Source: Endozoicomonas sp. 8E
GTDB lineage: Bacteria > Pseudomonadota > Gammaproteobacteria > Pseudomonadales > Endozoicomonadaceae
Direction: 5' to 3'
Assembly (NCBI RefSeq): GCF_032883915.1
Contig: NZ_CP120717.1
Span: forward strand, 3,169,697 to 3,233,696
DNA: 64,000 nt
This document shows positions 35,137 through 45,272 of the stretch, piece by piece. Made by a program: the position numbers and the translations under genes. Numbering within the stretch: the stretch's first letter is position 1; every line of letters begins with the position of its first letter. Under the pieces are notes generated by a model that was not told the origin of the DNA, ran no database searches, and was given only the letters and a program-made list of their open reading frames with translations.

Positions 35137-38100
35137 ATGAATATCGCTGAGTATTCGATTCGAAACAAAGTCATCAGCTGGATGTTTGTGGTCCTGCTGT
35201 TGATTGGCGGTACGATATCCTTCTTTGGACTGGGAAAGTTGGAGTTCCCGGAATTTCCGATTCCCCAGGCGATGGTCAACACGGCGTATCCCGGAGCTTC
35301 ACCCCAGCAGGTTGAAGAAGAAGTCACTTTGCCTCTGGAACGGGCCATTCTGGAGATGGAATACGTGAAGAATATTGATTCTGTCTCCAGTGCCGGTCTA
35401 TCCCAGATCATGATAGAGCTGAAAGATGAGTTTACGGCCAGCGATCAGCCGCAAATATGGGATGAGCTGCGCAGTAAGGTTAATGATACTCAGTCGTCTA
35501 TGCCTCCGGGCGTCTTGCCTTCCAGTGTTAATGATAACTTCAGTGATGTCTTTGGCATCATGCTGAGCATAAGTGGCCGCGACTTTAATTATCGTGAGCT
35601 GGAAAGTTATGGCGACTTTCTTCAGCGCGAGCTTTCTCTGGTTGATGGTGTCAAGAAAGTCAGTCTGGCGGGTACGGTAGATGAACAGGTGGTTATTGAA
35701 ATCTCTCAGCCCAAAGCCGCGGCCCTGGGTGTCGATCCGGCCTATATCTTCAGCTTGATCCAGAATCAGAATGTTGTGTCCAATGCCGGTAAGATGTTTA
35801 TTGATGGCTTTTCGGTACGTATTCATCCCACGGGAGAGTTCAGGGACATTAGTGAGTTGAAGCAATTGCTGGTCAGTTCACCCGGTACCACTGAACTGAT
35901 CTACCTGGGTGATATTGCTGATGTTCACACCACATTTGATGACACACCTCAAAACCTTTATCGAAGTAATGGCGAGCAGGCGATTTCCCTGGGCATATCA
36001 TTTGCCAAGGGCGTGAACGTAGTGGATGTGGGAGATGCCGTTAATGCCCGTCTGGCGGAACTGGAGTCAAGCCGCCCTGTAGGCATCGATGTTACCACTG
36101 TCTATGACCAGCCTGAAGTGGTCAGAGCCTCAGTGAATGGCTTCCTGATCAGCCTGGCTGAAGCTATTGCCATTGTCATAGTCGTCTTGCTGTTTGCCAT
36201 GGGTCTGCGTTCCGGTCTGCTAATGGGTGGTATTCTGTTGCTGACCATTCTGGGCACTTTCATCGGTATGAACGTACTGGGCGTCGATTTGCAGCTTATT
36301 TCACTCGGGGCATTGATTATTGCCCTGGGGATGCTGGTGGATAATGCCATTGTGGTCACCGAAGGGGTTCTGGTGGGCTTACACAGAGGGCTTTCCCGAA
36401 TGGAAGCCATCAAGCAGGTGGTGGTTCAGAATCAGTGGCCTTTGCTGGGTGCGACAGTGATTGCCATTATCGCCTTTGCGCCGATTGGTCTGTCACCTGA
36501 TACCACTGGTGATTTCATGGTTTCCCTGTTTCAGGTACTCTTGTTGTCCCTGATGATCAGCTGGGTTCTGGCTATCACTTTGACACCTTTTTTCTGTCAT
36601 CTGGTGTTCAAGGAACCGTCTGAGGCGATGGTGGGCAGTGAATCTGATCCCTATAAAGGAGCTCTGTTCTCTTTTTATCGCTGGTTTCTGAACCAAGCCC
36701 TGAAGCACAGAATTATTTCTCTGTTACTCACGATGGCCGCTCTGGCAACGGCCATTGTTGGTTTTGGTTATGTTAAGCAGTCTTTCTTTCCACCTTCAAA
36801 TACGCCGATCTTCTTTGTCGATGTTTGGATGCAGGAAGGCAGTGATATTCGTGCCACTGAAGAAGCCATCAAGCAACTTGAGCAGGATGTTCTGACTTAC
36901 GAGGGCGTCGTGAATGTCACTTCGGTGATGGGCAGGGGGGCTCAGCGTTTTATTCTGACATATGCTCCGGAAAAGAGTTACAGCAGCTACGGACAGCTGA
37001 TTATCGAGGTGGATGAAAGGGATCGGATGAAAGCGCTGATTGGTCCCATGGAAGAGGCTATGAACGCCAAATACCCGGGCATTGAATTCAAATTCAAGCT
37101 GTTGCAGAACGGTCCTTCACCCGCCGCAAACATAGAAGCAAGGTTCTACGGCTCAGACCCTGTGATACTTCGGGAACTGGGCGCCAAAGCCATGGCCATC
37201 ATGGAGGAAGAGCCCTCAGCTGCAGACGTGAGGCAGTCCTGGAGAGAGCAGGTTACTATTGCCCGTCCTCAGTTTGATGAAGCGGCAGGCCGCAGAAGCG
37301 GTATTTCAAAACAGACGCTGGATGAAGCCCTGCTGGTGAACTTTACCGGCAAGCAGGTGGGTGTGTATCGGGATGGCAGTCATCTGTTGCCGATCATAGC
37401 CAGAGCTCCGGAGGAAGAACGCCTGAACGCCAATACGCTGACCGATCTCCAAGTATGGAGTCAGGAGCGTAGCGCGTTTGTACCGGTGGCACAGGTCGTG
37501 AGCAGCTTCGAATCGGCTACAGAAAATCCGCTGATTGTGCGACGTAACCTGAAGCGTGTTCTGACGGTCATGGCAGACGCAAGACCCTTCACAGGTGAAA
37601 CGCCTGAATCGGTTCGATTGAGGCTCAAGGATACAATTGAGTCCATCAGCCTGCCCGAAGGTTACACCCTGGAATGGGGCGGTGAATTCGAAATGTCCAG
37701 TGATGCCCAGGGCAGCATCTTTAAGTCATTGCCGATGGGTTACCTGATCATGTTTATTATTACGGTTTTGCTGTTCAGTACAGTTCGGCAGCCACTGGCT
37801 ATCTGGTTTACCGTACCTCTGGGTGTCATCGGTGTGTCGGCAGGTTTGCTGTTACTGAATATGCCTTTCACATTCACAGCGCTGCTCGGTTTACTGAGTC
37901 TTTCAGGCATGTTGATCAAGAATGGCATAGTCCTGGTGGAACAAATCAATATTGAAGAAGAGAAAACCGGCGATCTTGCCAGGTCCATTGTTGATGCTTC
38001 TGTCAGCAGGGTACGTCCGGTTTGCATGGCTGCACTGACGACCATGCTGGGTATGATACCGCTGGTGTTTGATGCTTTCTTCAGCTCAATGGCGGTGACC

Positions 38101-38193
38101 ATTATCTTTGGTCTCGGCTTTGCAACCGTTTTGACACTGATCGTACTGCCAGTGACTTATTCACTGCTTTACAGGGTTCGATTCGACGGATAA
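35137..38193 (+). CDS. RND efflux transporter (AcrB/HAE family), inner-membrane pump
   Basis: A 1018-residue RND permease, full length, with the expected twelve membrane segments and two large periplasmic loops. The N-terminus (MNIAEYSIRNKVISWMFVVL) and first loop (AYPGASPQQVEEEVTLPLE) are classic. TM4 has the proton-relay aspartate region LGMLVDNAIVVTEG (one D where AcrB has DD). TM10-12 carry LLGLLSLSGMLIKNGIVLVE and RVRPVCMAALTTMLGMIPLV. Substrates cannot be predicted. It is translationally close to the adaptor at 33989 and ends at a strong bidirectional terminator. Confidence 0.95.
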   Translation: MNIAEYSIRNKVISWMFVVLLLIGGTISFFGLGKLEFPEFPIPQAMVNTAYPGASPQQVEEEVTLPLERAILEMEYVKNIDSVSSAGLSQIMIELKDEFTASDQPQIWDELRSKVNDTQSSMPPGVLPSSVNDNFSDVFGIMLSISGRDFNYRELESYGDFLQRELSLVDGVKKVSLAGTVDEQVVIEISQPKAAALGVDPAYIFSLIQNQNVVSNAGKMFIDGFSVRIHPTGEFRDISELKQLLVSSPGTTELIYLGDIADVHTTFDDTPQNLYRSNGEQAISLGISFAKGVNVVDVGDAVNARLAELESSRPVGIDVTTVYDQPEVVRASVNGFLISLAEAIAIVIVVLLFAMGLRSGLLMGGILLLTILGTFIGMNVLGVDLQLISLGALIIALGMLVDNAIVVTEGVLVGLHRGLSRMEAIKQVVVQNQWPLLGATVIAIIAFAPIGLSPDTTGDFMVSLFQVLLLSLMISWVLAITLTPFFCHLVFKEPSEAMVGSESDPYKGALFSFYRWFLNQALKHRIISLLLTMAALATAIVGFGYVKQSFFPPSNTPIFFVDVWMQEGSDIRATEEAIKQLEQDVLTYEGVVNVTSVMGRGAQRFILTYAPEKSYSSYGQLIIEVDERDRMKALIGPMEEAMNAKYPGIEFKFKLLQNGPSPAANIEARFYGSDPVILRELGAKAMAIMEEEPSAADVRQSWREQVTIARPQFDEAAGRRSGISKQTLDEALLVNFTGKQVGVYRDGSHLLPIIARAPEEERLNANTLTDLQVWSQERSAFVPVAQVVSSFESATENPLIVRRNLKRVLTVMADARPFTGETPESVRLRLKDTIESISLPEGYTLEWGGEFEMSSDAQGSIFKSLPMGYLIMFIITVLLFSTVRQPLAIWFTVPLGVIGVSAGLLLLNMPFTFTALLGLLSLSGMLIKNGIVLVEQINIEEEKTGDLARSIVDASVSRVRPVCMAALTTMLGMIPLVFDAFFSSMAVTIIFGLGFATVLTLIVLPVTYSLLYRVRFDG

Positions 38194-38208
38194 GGCAATT
38201 GCTGACTC

Positions 38209-38249
38209 AAAGAAAGAGCCGTGATCCCCATGAGCACGGCTCTTTCTTT
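38209..38249. terminator. bidirectional terminator between RND operon and convergent gene
   Basis: A perfect 15-bp stem, AAAGAAAGAGCCGTG at 38209-38223 with CACGGCTCTTTCTTT at 38235-38249. The A-rich and T-rich arms allow termination in both directions. Confidence 0.9.
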
Positions 38250-38260
38250 ATAGAGGGTGT

Positions 38261-39145
38261 TTAGTTTTGAGTTACGACTGGTTCATGAATACTCTGGTCA
38301 TTTCGAAGGGCGTAGTAATAAAGGTTGTTAAAAACCTCTGGATAATCCACACCGGCAAATTCCAGAATTTCAGCGAGCTGACGTGCAGTGTAACCCTGAC
38401 TCAGTAAAGTGCTCACGCTGCCCTGAAAATCTTCTTTGGAGGTGATAAATGCCCGATAGTAAGGACGACCGGACACATCGATTAACCCCTGGGCATAAGA
38501 TGGAATCAATTTCAGCATGGCGCTTTTCAGCAGGTTAGGGTCGATCAGTGTACTGGATTCAATTCTGGTCAGGGATTCTGCCTGATGGCAAGAACGACGT
38601 TTGGCGGGATCACTGGAGGGTTGAGGTGTCATTCTTTTGCAGGCCTTAATCTGCTGTTCGAGTTTGGGCATGATTTCAGTGGACTCCAGGGTAGGCGTAA
38701 TCTGTCCTGACAGGCTTTTCTGACTCCACTCGGCCAGTTTGTCCTGCATGCCACTTTTAATACTCAGGAGTGTCTCGGGTCCAAAACCCTCACGTCCCAG
38801 TCTCATCATCCACTGTGCCAACAGTGCCTCATTAATTTTTTCAACGGTATGACCTGGCTTTGCCAGCATCTCTTGCAGATAAGAAAGGTAGAGGCTTCTG
38901 ATTTGAAAACGATAGCCTTCTGTCACCATCCCGCTGGGGCTGTTCAAATAAGCATCAGCCATCATTCCATAGCGCACTGCAGCAGAAACCAGTGGCAGGG
39001 GAGATTTATCAGTGAGTTCGGGTTGAGTGGCAGATTCAACAGTCAGTTCAGCCTTTATGGGGTCAACCGGTTTGATGGTTTTTTGGTTGGCTTGCATGAC
39101 AGGAGATAGAACCAGGAAGAGGGGAAACAGATAGTTTTTATTCAT
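38261..39145 (-). CDS. exported protein of unknown function
   Basis: A 294-residue protein with a signal peptide (MNKNYLFPLFLVLSPVMQA). The mature part is predicted mostly helical, with two cysteines about 20 residues apart (IKACKRMT and RRSCHQAE) that could pair. A C-terminal stretch reads GYTARQLAEILEFAGVDYPE, NNLYYYALRN. I recognise no family. It is convergent with the RND operon and shares its terminator. Confidence 0.65.
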   Translation of the reverse strand: MNKNYLFPLFLVLSPVMQANQKTIKPVDPIKAELTVESATQPELTDKSPLPLVSAAVRYGMMADAYLNSPSGMVTEGYRFQIRSLYLSYLQEMLAKPGHTVEKINEALLAQWMMRLGREGFGPETLLSIKSGMQDKLAEWSQKSLSGQITPTLESTEIMPKLEQQIKACKRMTPQPSSDPAKRRSCHQAESLTRIESSTLIDPNLLKSAMLKLIPSYAQGLIDVSGRPYYRAFITSKEDFQGSVSTLLSQGYTARQLAEILEFAGVDYPEVFNNLYYYALRNDQSIHEPVVTQN

Positions 39146-39320
39146 CAGGTCATCCAGTGATCAGTTGCAGGGAAGCGCTAGATTTGTATCGGCAGAAATG
39201 GATGGGGATGAGGCTGTTGAAAGAGGTTTTTTTTATTATTTTTTGCGTAAGAAGTGAACGATCTATTGTTTTGTTGGTCTACGCTGTATCAGGGTTTTTA
39301 TAGAGTGTTCAGATTAAATT

Positions 39321-39737
39321 ATGTTATTTATGTTATTAAGAAATAGTCATCGAATAGTCGGTCTGTCATTACTGTCAATGACGCTGTTACAGGTAGGCTG
39401 TGCAGGTAGGGATGCACATCCGGTTGCTGTACGACAGTATGGAGATATCAATCGCTCCTGTGCGGCTCTGGAAAGCGAAATAGTCTTTATCGAAGAGGAA
39501 ATCAGAAGGCTGATCCCCAAGACTGACAAAACCGGTAAAAACGTAGCCTTGGGTGTGGCCGGTGCGTTTCTTTTGGTTCCCTGGTTCTTTATGGATCTCA
39601 GTCAGGCAGAGCAGATTGAAATTGATGCCTTTCGTCAACGTTACAATTACCTGCTAGGTCTGGCACAGGATAAAAACTGTACCAGTAATTCAAGAGTGCC
39701 CATTCCTGAATTCAGCAATCCCGGTGCAACCCAATAG
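39321..39737 (+). CDS. putative small lipoprotein with a second hydrophobic segment
   Basis: A 138-residue protein. The N-terminus (HRIVGLSLLSMTLLQVGC) resembles a lipoprotein signal, though the -3 residue is Q, so the lipobox is imperfect. A second hydrophobic segment, NVALGVAGAFLLVPWFFMDL, sits mid-protein and is followed by SQAEQIEIDAFRQRYNYL. This layout (lipoprotein signal, short helix, glycine-rich hydrophobic segment, E-I-D-A-F-R-x-R-Y-x-x-L) is one I associate with small conserved metal-stress or phage-lysis-like lipoproteins, but I cannot name the family. The ribosome-binding site is weak; an ATG nine bases downstream is an alternative start. Confidence 0.6.
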   Translation: MLFMLLRNSHRIVGLSLLSMTLLQVGCAGRDAHPVAVRQYGDINRSCAALESEIVFIEEEIRRLIPKTDKTGKNVALGVAGAFLLVPWFFMDLSQAEQIEIDAFRQRYNYLLGLAQDKNCTSNSRVPIPEFSNPGATQ

Positions 39738-40059
39738 CAAAAGCCATCCCAGTAACAACCGAGAATGCAGATTCATCGAGCGATGTATCTGCAAGAGCCG
39801 GGAAAGATACCCATCGACCCGATGAAGTGACAGCAGGAAATGATGAAAAAATCTGGAGAAAAAACAGGGTCATGATCAGGGGAGCCGGGAACGATTTCCC
39901 GGACCCCTCTGACTGAAGCTCGAAAATGTGGATGTTGTTCATCCAGTCAGCTTAACAATCAGAACCACCCATGTGCCTGCAAAGCATAGATTTCATCACT
40001 GTCATATCGGGTATTGAAATGGAATGACCTATCTGTTTCTGTCAGGTTTGTCGAATCAA
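39738..40059. other. intergenic region with one strong hairpin
   Basis: There is no supported gene in this 322-bp gap. At 39876-39912, TCAGGGGAGCCGGGAA pairs with TTTCCCGGACCCCTCTGA around a very short loop. There is no T tract after it on either side, so it is not a standard intrinsic terminator and may be a REP-like element or mRNA-stabilising hairpin. Confidence 0.5.
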
Positions 40060-40383
40060 TCAGACAGTGTTTCTCGTAAGATTTTGATTGCGGGGTTTTC
40101 CACTGGCCTTTCCCTTTCCAGCAGCATTTCCACCATTGCGTTCGGTAGCAAAATTGACTCGAAGGGGCCTACCATTCAATTCTTCACCATCCATAGCTAA
40201 AGCAGATTGAGCATCATCACTTTCTGCAAAAGTAATAAAGGCAAAACCTCTGGAGCGGCCGGTTTCCCTGTCGGTAATCACGCGAATTTCATCGATCTCA
40301 CCAAATTGTTCGAAAGCTTGCTGAAGGTCACTTTCATCACTGCTGAAAGGAAGGTTACCTATAAACAGTTTATTCTGTTGCAT
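40060..40383 (-). CDS. RRM-type RNA-binding protein
   Basis: A 107-residue protein with a single RNA recognition motif at residues 4-82: RNP2 is KLFIGNLPF and RNP1 is RSRGFAFITF, with the aromatic residues that stack on RNA present. A Gly/Lys/Asn-rich basic tail follows. Small single-RRM proteins of this kind occur in cyanobacteria and many proteobacteria, often linked to cold adaptation, and act on RNA in the cytoplasm. GGAG lies 10 bases upstream of the ATG. Monocistronic. Confidence 0.92.
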   Translation of the reverse strand: MQQNKLFIGNLPFSSDESDLQQAFEQFGEIDEIRVITDRETGRSRGFAFITFAESDDAQSALAMDGEELNGRPLRVNFATERNGGNAAGKGKASGKPRNQNLTRNTV

Positions 40384-40999
40384 GGTAAATAGGTCTCCAA
40401 TTTTCCAAGGCTACTGTAACCCGGAATCGAGACACACAGCTTGGCTCGAACAAGGCATTGGGCAGCGTCGTTATTTAAATTCAGGATGACATCAAAGGGC
40501 TATTCAGCGGAAACCCGGCAGAAACATTTTGATCTCTCTTGTTATTATGAAGGGAGGGGCTAATGGCCTCTGGGCACATGGTTTCCCGAATCATATCCTG
40601 AATATTCTGGTTCTCGTGAACGGAGCACTCAGTGCAGCCAGACAGTCAATATTCTGACGTCGTGAGTATCATTATTATCATGGCCTGTCAGCCAAGCCAT
40701 GCAACCAGATTATAACCTCATTGCTTTATGTCAAGTATGAAGTTGAAACGGATCATATTTAGAGACATTACAGAAGGTAAAGCTGCAAGGCTCAATAGCT
40801 TGATATCGAAAGATACTCTCTGCCGGGGATTTTTATATAGCAGCAACCCCTGAAAATCATGTGATCCTGATTTTTTTCTTAGCTTTCTGTTGTGTTATCT
40901 TCCACGAAGGGTGGCACAAGAACCGAGACCAGCAGTGTCAACGGAAGCCCAATGAGCATTGGGCAGTTAATGAATCGGGACATTTCGGGGCTCATATTG
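40384..40999. other. intergenic region with no supported gene
   Basis: The gap upstream of the acyltransferase gene contains no recognisable gene, RNA or insertion sequence. The acyltransferase frame is open back to about 40892 and could extend into it if an earlier start is used. A short inverted pair, GGCCTG..AGCC / GGCT..., near 40681-40700 is too weak to call. Confidence 0.4.
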
Positions 41000-41995
41000 A
41001 TGAAAAAACTGGTACTCAATGGATCAGCCAAAAACCGGGGGCGTATCCATGGTGAGCAGATGCGCGATGAAATCAGCGAAGTGCTGGATTACTACCGGTC
41101 ACGTTTTCTTAAAGACAGGGAACGTTTACAGTCTCATCTTGATCTGCTGATGCAGAAAGTTCTGTCATTCAGACCTCACTATAAAGAGGAGATGGATGCT
41201 ATTGCCGCAGCCGCAGGCGTTGAACCTTTTTGGATTTATTGCATTAACGCCCGCAGTGAGCTTATGTCCTCTCCCATTGAGTGTTCTTCTGTCGCTTTCC
41301 CAAGGCAGGGGCTGATAGGGCAAAACTGGGACTGGGCTGAAGCACTGGCAGGCAAGTTGGCCCTGGCAGATGTTGAACTCGAAAACGGTCATCGATTTCT
41401 AACCATGACCGAGCCGGGTATGTTGGCCAAAATCGGAATGAACTCTGCGGGGCTGGGTGTTTGTCTGAATATTCTGCCAGCCACTCGAAAACTGACCGGC
41501 TTACCTGTTCACTTTTTACTGAGAGCATTGCTGGAATCTCAAAACCTTCAGGAAGCCCGTTCCCTGATTGAGACTCACGGGGCAGGCAAGGCCAGTCATA
41601 TTATGGTAGCGGATAAAAATGAAACCATAGCGGTAGAGCTGGCACCTGATCAGCCCTGGTTTCAATCCACTGAACAGGATACTTATCTACATACCAATCA
41701 TTACCTCCAGTCGGGCCAGGCCCAGCCAACTTCATCAAGGCCGTGTACTGAGACCCGGCTCAAACGGTTACAGGATGCGTTACTGTATAATCCTCAATTA
41801 AACCTTAAGACTATGCTGCAAATGCTTGATAATAATGAAAAACCTTTTCCGGTTCTCAGGTCCTACAGTTATCATGAGCTGACCGGAAATGCGGGAACTC
41901 TGGTGACCCTGATGATGGATCTTGGTAAACGACAAATGTTGTTGAGAGAGGGCCATGACCCTGAGCAGGGGTTTGAGAGTTTCCGCTTGGCGTAA
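41000..41995 (+). CDS. C45-family acyltransferase/autoproteolytic Ntn hydrolase
   Basis: A 331-residue protein of the acyl-CoA:6-aminopenicillanate acyltransferase (peptidase C45) family. The start at 41000 (MKKLVLNGSAKNRGRIHGEQ) aligns with the family N-terminus; in-frame starts at 40892 and 40952 would add up to 36 poorly conserved residues, and 40952 has a fair ribosome-binding site. The autocatalytic cleavage site and nucleophile are in SPIECSSVAF, and the family block GLIGQNWDW follows. Further matches are GMNSAGLGVCLN, ASHIMVADKNETIAVEL and TNHYL. These enzymes cleave or transfer amides; bacterial members often act on N-acyl compounds. No biosynthetic neighbours hint at a substrate. Confidence 0.85.
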   Translation: MKKLVLNGSAKNRGRIHGEQMRDEISEVLDYYRSRFLKDRERLQSHLDLLMQKVLSFRPHYKEEMDAIAAAAGVEPFWIYCINARSELMSSPIECSSVAFPRQGLIGQNWDWAEALAGKLALADVELENGHRFLTMTEPGMLAKIGMNSAGLGVCLNILPATRKLTGLPVHFLLRALLESQNLQEARSLIETHGAGKASHIMVADKNETIAVELAPDQPWFQSTEQDTYLHTNHYLQSGQAQPTSSRPCTETRLKRLQDALLYNPQLNLKTMLQMLDNNEKPFPVLRSYSYHELTGNAGTLVTLMMDLGKRQMLLREGHDPEQGFESFRLA

Positions 41996-42108
41996 TATTC
42001 AATGCTGGGACCCTGTGTTGGTTGCATGGTATCTTGAAATAAACCGTGAGCTGCTCTGCGCGCAGAGCAACTATTGATCAGACTGTCAGGAGATTAAACG
42101 GGAGTCGA

Positions 42109-44550
42109 ATGTCCGAAAAGATCACCGAGAAGCGTAAGCGAGCCGCAAAAGAAAAGCCGATGCTCAAAGCCATAACGGGCATTCGTGATGCGGACTCTGG
42201 CGCAGGGACTGAAGAAGCCAGTGCTCTGGTGCTGAGACTAAGAGAAGCGGGTATGTTATTCCTGCTGGTGCTGGCTGCTTTTACCGCATTGGCGCTGTTT
42301 TCTTACAGCCCTACTGATCCCGGCTGGAGCTACGTGGGCCATGAAGGAGAAGTGGCAAACAGCACAGGCAGAGCGGGAGCCTGGTTCAGTGATGTTCTGT
42401 TTTCCCTGTTTGGTGTATTTGCCTGGTGGATACCGGTTCTGCTGGTCATCAAAACGGTGCTGGTTTTTCAATATCGATACAGTGCCTGGCGCTGGCAACC
42501 CGGCTGGTTTGTTATGCGCTCACTGGGATTGCTGCTGGCTCTGGCTACAGGGGCAGCACTGGCTGCTATTCATCTGGAAAGAGTGGGCAGAGGCTTGCCT
42601 GCCCAGAGCGGTGGTATTATCGGTCGCATGATCATGGAGCAGTCACTGCCTGCTTTTAATCTGATCGGCAGCACATTGATTTTGCTGGCTATTTTTCTGG
42701 TGGGATTCACTTTATACACCCATCTGTCATGGTTTCAGGTTCTGGATGCAACCGGGCGGTTATCAAAGATAACTTTTGCCAGAATCGGCAAGGGTATTAT
42801 CCGGTTGGTTGAAATCATCCAGGCTCGCATCGCTGATTGGAAAGAGCAGCGTGAAAGGGATCGTGAAGCCTTTCAAGCCGCTCAGCCTGAGCCTGTTGAG
42901 GAGCCTGTCGACTTTGCTCCAAGGCAGCGTCGGGAGGAGCCTGTAGTGGTTCTCCCGGCTCCTGAGCCCGAATCAAAAGCTACCAGACTCGGCAAAATTG
43001 CCGTGCCCGGGAAAAGCCCTTTTGCTGATATAGAAGACGCCATTGAAATACCGCCGGAAGGTGAACTACCCGGCGTGGGCTTGCTCGATAAAATCAACGA
43101 TCATGGCAACGGTGTTAACCAGGAAGAGCTGGACATTGTCTCCCGACTGCTGGAAGCCAAGCTGGCAGACTTTGGTGTTAAAGCTGAAGTGGTCGCTGTG
43201 CATCCGGGTCCGGTGATTACCCGTTATGAGATTCAGCCTGCGCCTGGAGTCAAGGCCAGCAAGATTTCCAATCTGGCCAGGGATCTTGCCCGTTCTCTGG
43301 CCGTGGTCAGTGTCCGGGTGGTTGAAGTCATACCCGGCAAGTCAGTGATGGGCATCGAAATTCCCAACGACGACCGGGAAACGGTGTTCTTTGCAGAGTT
43401 GATTGCATCCAGAGCTTATGAAAAAGCCGCATCCCCACTCAGTCTGGCACTCGGACATGATATTGCCGGTCAGCCGGTGGTGGTGGACCTGGCAAAAATG
43501 CCTCACCTGCTGGTGGCAGGTACTACCGGTTCCGGTAAGTCGGTTGGCGTTAATGCCATGCTGCTCTCCATGCTCTTTAAGTCCGGGCCGGAAGACGTTC
43601 GTCTGATTATGATTGACCCGAAAATGCTGGAGCTGTCCATTTACGACGGCATTCCTCATTTGCTATCTCCCGTCGTGACGGACATGAAAGAAGCCGCCAA
43701 CGCCCTGCGCTGGTGTGTGGCGGAAATGGAGCGTCGCTACAAGCTGATGGCGGCTCTGGGGGTAAGGAATATTGCTGGCTACAACAAAAAGGTCAAAGAT
43801 GCGGAGGCTGCGGGTGAGCCTCTGCGTGATCCATTCCACGAAGCCATGACCCTCGGTGATCTGGCCCCTGAGCTTGAAACATTGCCTTTCATTGTCGTGG
43901 TGGTGGATGAGTTTGCCGACATGATGATGATTGTCGGTAAGAAAGTCGAAGAACTGATTGCCCGGATTGCCCAGAAAGCCCGTGCGGCGGGTATCCATTT
44001 GATACTGGCAACTCAGCGTCCTTCGGTGGATGTCATTACCGGCCTGATCAAGGCAAATGTTCCGACTCGCATCAGTTTCCAGGTGTCCAGTAAAATTGAC
44101 TCCCGCACCATCATTGATCAGGGTGGGGCAGAACAATTGCTGGGTCATGGCGACATGCTCTACCTGCCACCAGGCACCAGTGTTCCTATTCGTGTTCACG
44201 GTGCTTTTGTCAGCGATGATGAAGTGCACCGGGTGGTAGCCGACTGGAAGAAACGGGGCAAGCCTGATTATGTGGAAGCCGTTCTCAGTGGTGCCGATAC
44301 GGCTTCCGACGGCAGTGCTTTCAGTGGTGGACTGGATGAAGATTCAGAGCAGGATGCCCTGTATGATGAAGCGGTCGCTTTTGTGACTGAAAGCCGCAGA
44401 GCGTCAATTTCGTCAGTGCAGCGTAAATTAAAGATCGGTTATAACCGCGCTGCGCGTATCATAGAGACTATGGAAACGGCCGGTGTGGTGAGTCCGGCAG
44501 GTCATAATGGTAATCGTGAGGTGATCGCACCACCTCCCGTGAAGGGTTGA
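42109..44550 (+). CDS. ftsK: DNA translocase FtsK
   Basis: An 813-residue FtsK. The ATG at 42109 has GGGAG seven bases upstream; the frame is open from 42046. An N-terminal membrane domain has four segments (from [21 protein letters not shown] onward), followed by a short charged linker and the motor domain: Walker [13 protein letters not shown], Walker [15 protein letters not shown], and [17 protein letters not shown]. The C-terminal gamma winged helix ([20 protein letters not shown]) reads KOPS sites. FtsK pumps chromosome ends across the septum and activates XerCD at dif. The linker is much shorter than in E. coli (1329 residues), as in pseudomonads. First gene of the ftsK-lolA-rarA cluster. 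Confidence 0.97.
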   Translation: MSEKITEKRKRAAKEKPMLKAITGIRDADSGAGTEEASALVLRLREAGMLFLLVLAAFTALALFSYSPTDPGWSYVGHEGEVANSTGRAGAWFSDVLFSLFGVFAWWIPVLLVIKTVLVFQYRYSAWRWQPGWFVMRSLGLLLALATGAALAAIHLERVGRGLPAQSGGIIGRMIMEQSLPAFNLIGSTLILLAIFLVGFTLYTHLSWFQVLDATGRLSKITFARIGKGIIRLVEIIQARIADWKEQRERDREAFQAAQPEPVEEPVDFAPRQRREEPVVVLPAPEPESKATRLGKIAVPGKSPFADIEDAIEIPPEGELPGVGLLDKINDHGNGVNQEELDIVSRLLEAKLADFGVKAEVVAVHPGPVITRYEIQPAPGVKASKISNLARDLARSLAVVSVRVVEVIPGKSVMGIEIPNDDRETVFFAELIASRAYEKAASPLSLALGHDIAGQPVVVDLAKMPHLLVAGTTGSGKSVGVNAMLLSMLFKSGPEDVRLIMIDPKMLELSIYDGIPHLLSPVVTDMKEAANALRWCVAEMERRYKLMAALGVRNIAGYNKKVKDAEAAGEPLRDPFHEAMTLGDLAPELETLPFIVVVVDEFADMMMIVGKKVEELIARIAQKARAAGIHLILATQRPSVDVITGLIKANVPTRISFQVSSKIDSRTIIDQGGAEQLLGHGDMLYLPPGTSVPIRVHGAFVSDDEVHRVVADWKKRGKPDYVEAVLSGADTASDGSAFSGGLDEDSEQDALYDEAVAFVTESRRASISSVQRKLKIGYNRAARIIETMETAGVVSPAGHNGNREVIAPPPVKG

Positions 44551-44556
44551 AGTTGA

Positions 44557-45270
44557 GTGTTTAATAAAATTTCCCAGGTGGTTGTAATGACCGCTGTTTT
44601 CAGTGTCTCAACGCAGGTCATGGCTGCCGCGCTGGAAAATGTTTCAGCCACCACCCTGAAGGTTCAACCTGTCAAGAAGCTGGATGTCAGCAAGGGTCTG
44701 AACGATGAGAAAGCCTCTCTGGCTCTTTCGGAAAAACTGCAGTCCCTGAAAAGTCTGACCGCTCATTTCCAACAGCAAGCGGTCTCTTCCGATGGTCGTA
44801 CCAAGACAGAGTCCGGTGAGATGCAAATGAAACGCCCTGATCTTTTTCGTTGGCTAACCAGGGAGCCTTTTGAACAGGAGATCGTTGCCCATGGCAATAA
44901 AGTCTGGATGGTAGACCGTGAACTCCAGCAGGTGATTATCCAGAAGCAGGATGCCCGCACGGCCAATACGCCAGCAAAACTGCTGACAGGAAATGCCCGT
45001 GAGATGCTGAAACAGTACAACGTTTCTGTTTACAGCAAGGATCGCAATGAGAGATACACTCTGACACCCAAAGAGGACTCAGACCTGTTTGAGAAGCTGG
45101 ATATTGATTTTCGCCATGGGATGTTAACCGCTATTGAGCTGTCTGATTCTCTGGGTGGCAAGCGCAGAATCCTGTTCTCAGGGGTTAAGGAAAACACTCA
45201 GTTGAATGACAGCCTGTTCGAGGTAAAACCTCCCAAAGGTTTTGATGTGATTGATGAGACCCGGGGTTAA
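44557..45270 (+). CDS. lolA: outer-membrane lipoprotein carrier LolA
   Basis: A 237-residue periplasmic chaperone that takes lipoproteins released by LolCDE to LolB at the outer membrane. It starts with GTG 6 bp after the ftsK stop. A signal peptide ([23 protein letters not shown]) precedes the LolA fold: [53 protein letters not shown], and the C-terminal [20 protein letters not shown] block. An extra segment of about 30 residues separates the signal from the fold. The rarA start is 2 bp after its stop. Confidence 0.95.
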   Translation: MFNKISQVVVMTAVFSVSTQVMAAALENVSATTLKVQPVKKLDVSKGLNDEKASLALSEKLQSLKSLTAHFQQQAVSSDGRTKTESGEMQMKRPDLFRWLTREPFEQEIVAHGNKVWMVDRELQQVIIQKQDARTANTPAKLLTGNAREMLKQYNVSVYSKDRNERYTLTPKEDSDLFEKLDIDFRHGMLTAIELSDSLGGKRRILFSGVKENTQLNDSLFEVKPPKGFDVIDETRG

Positions 45271-45272
45271 GT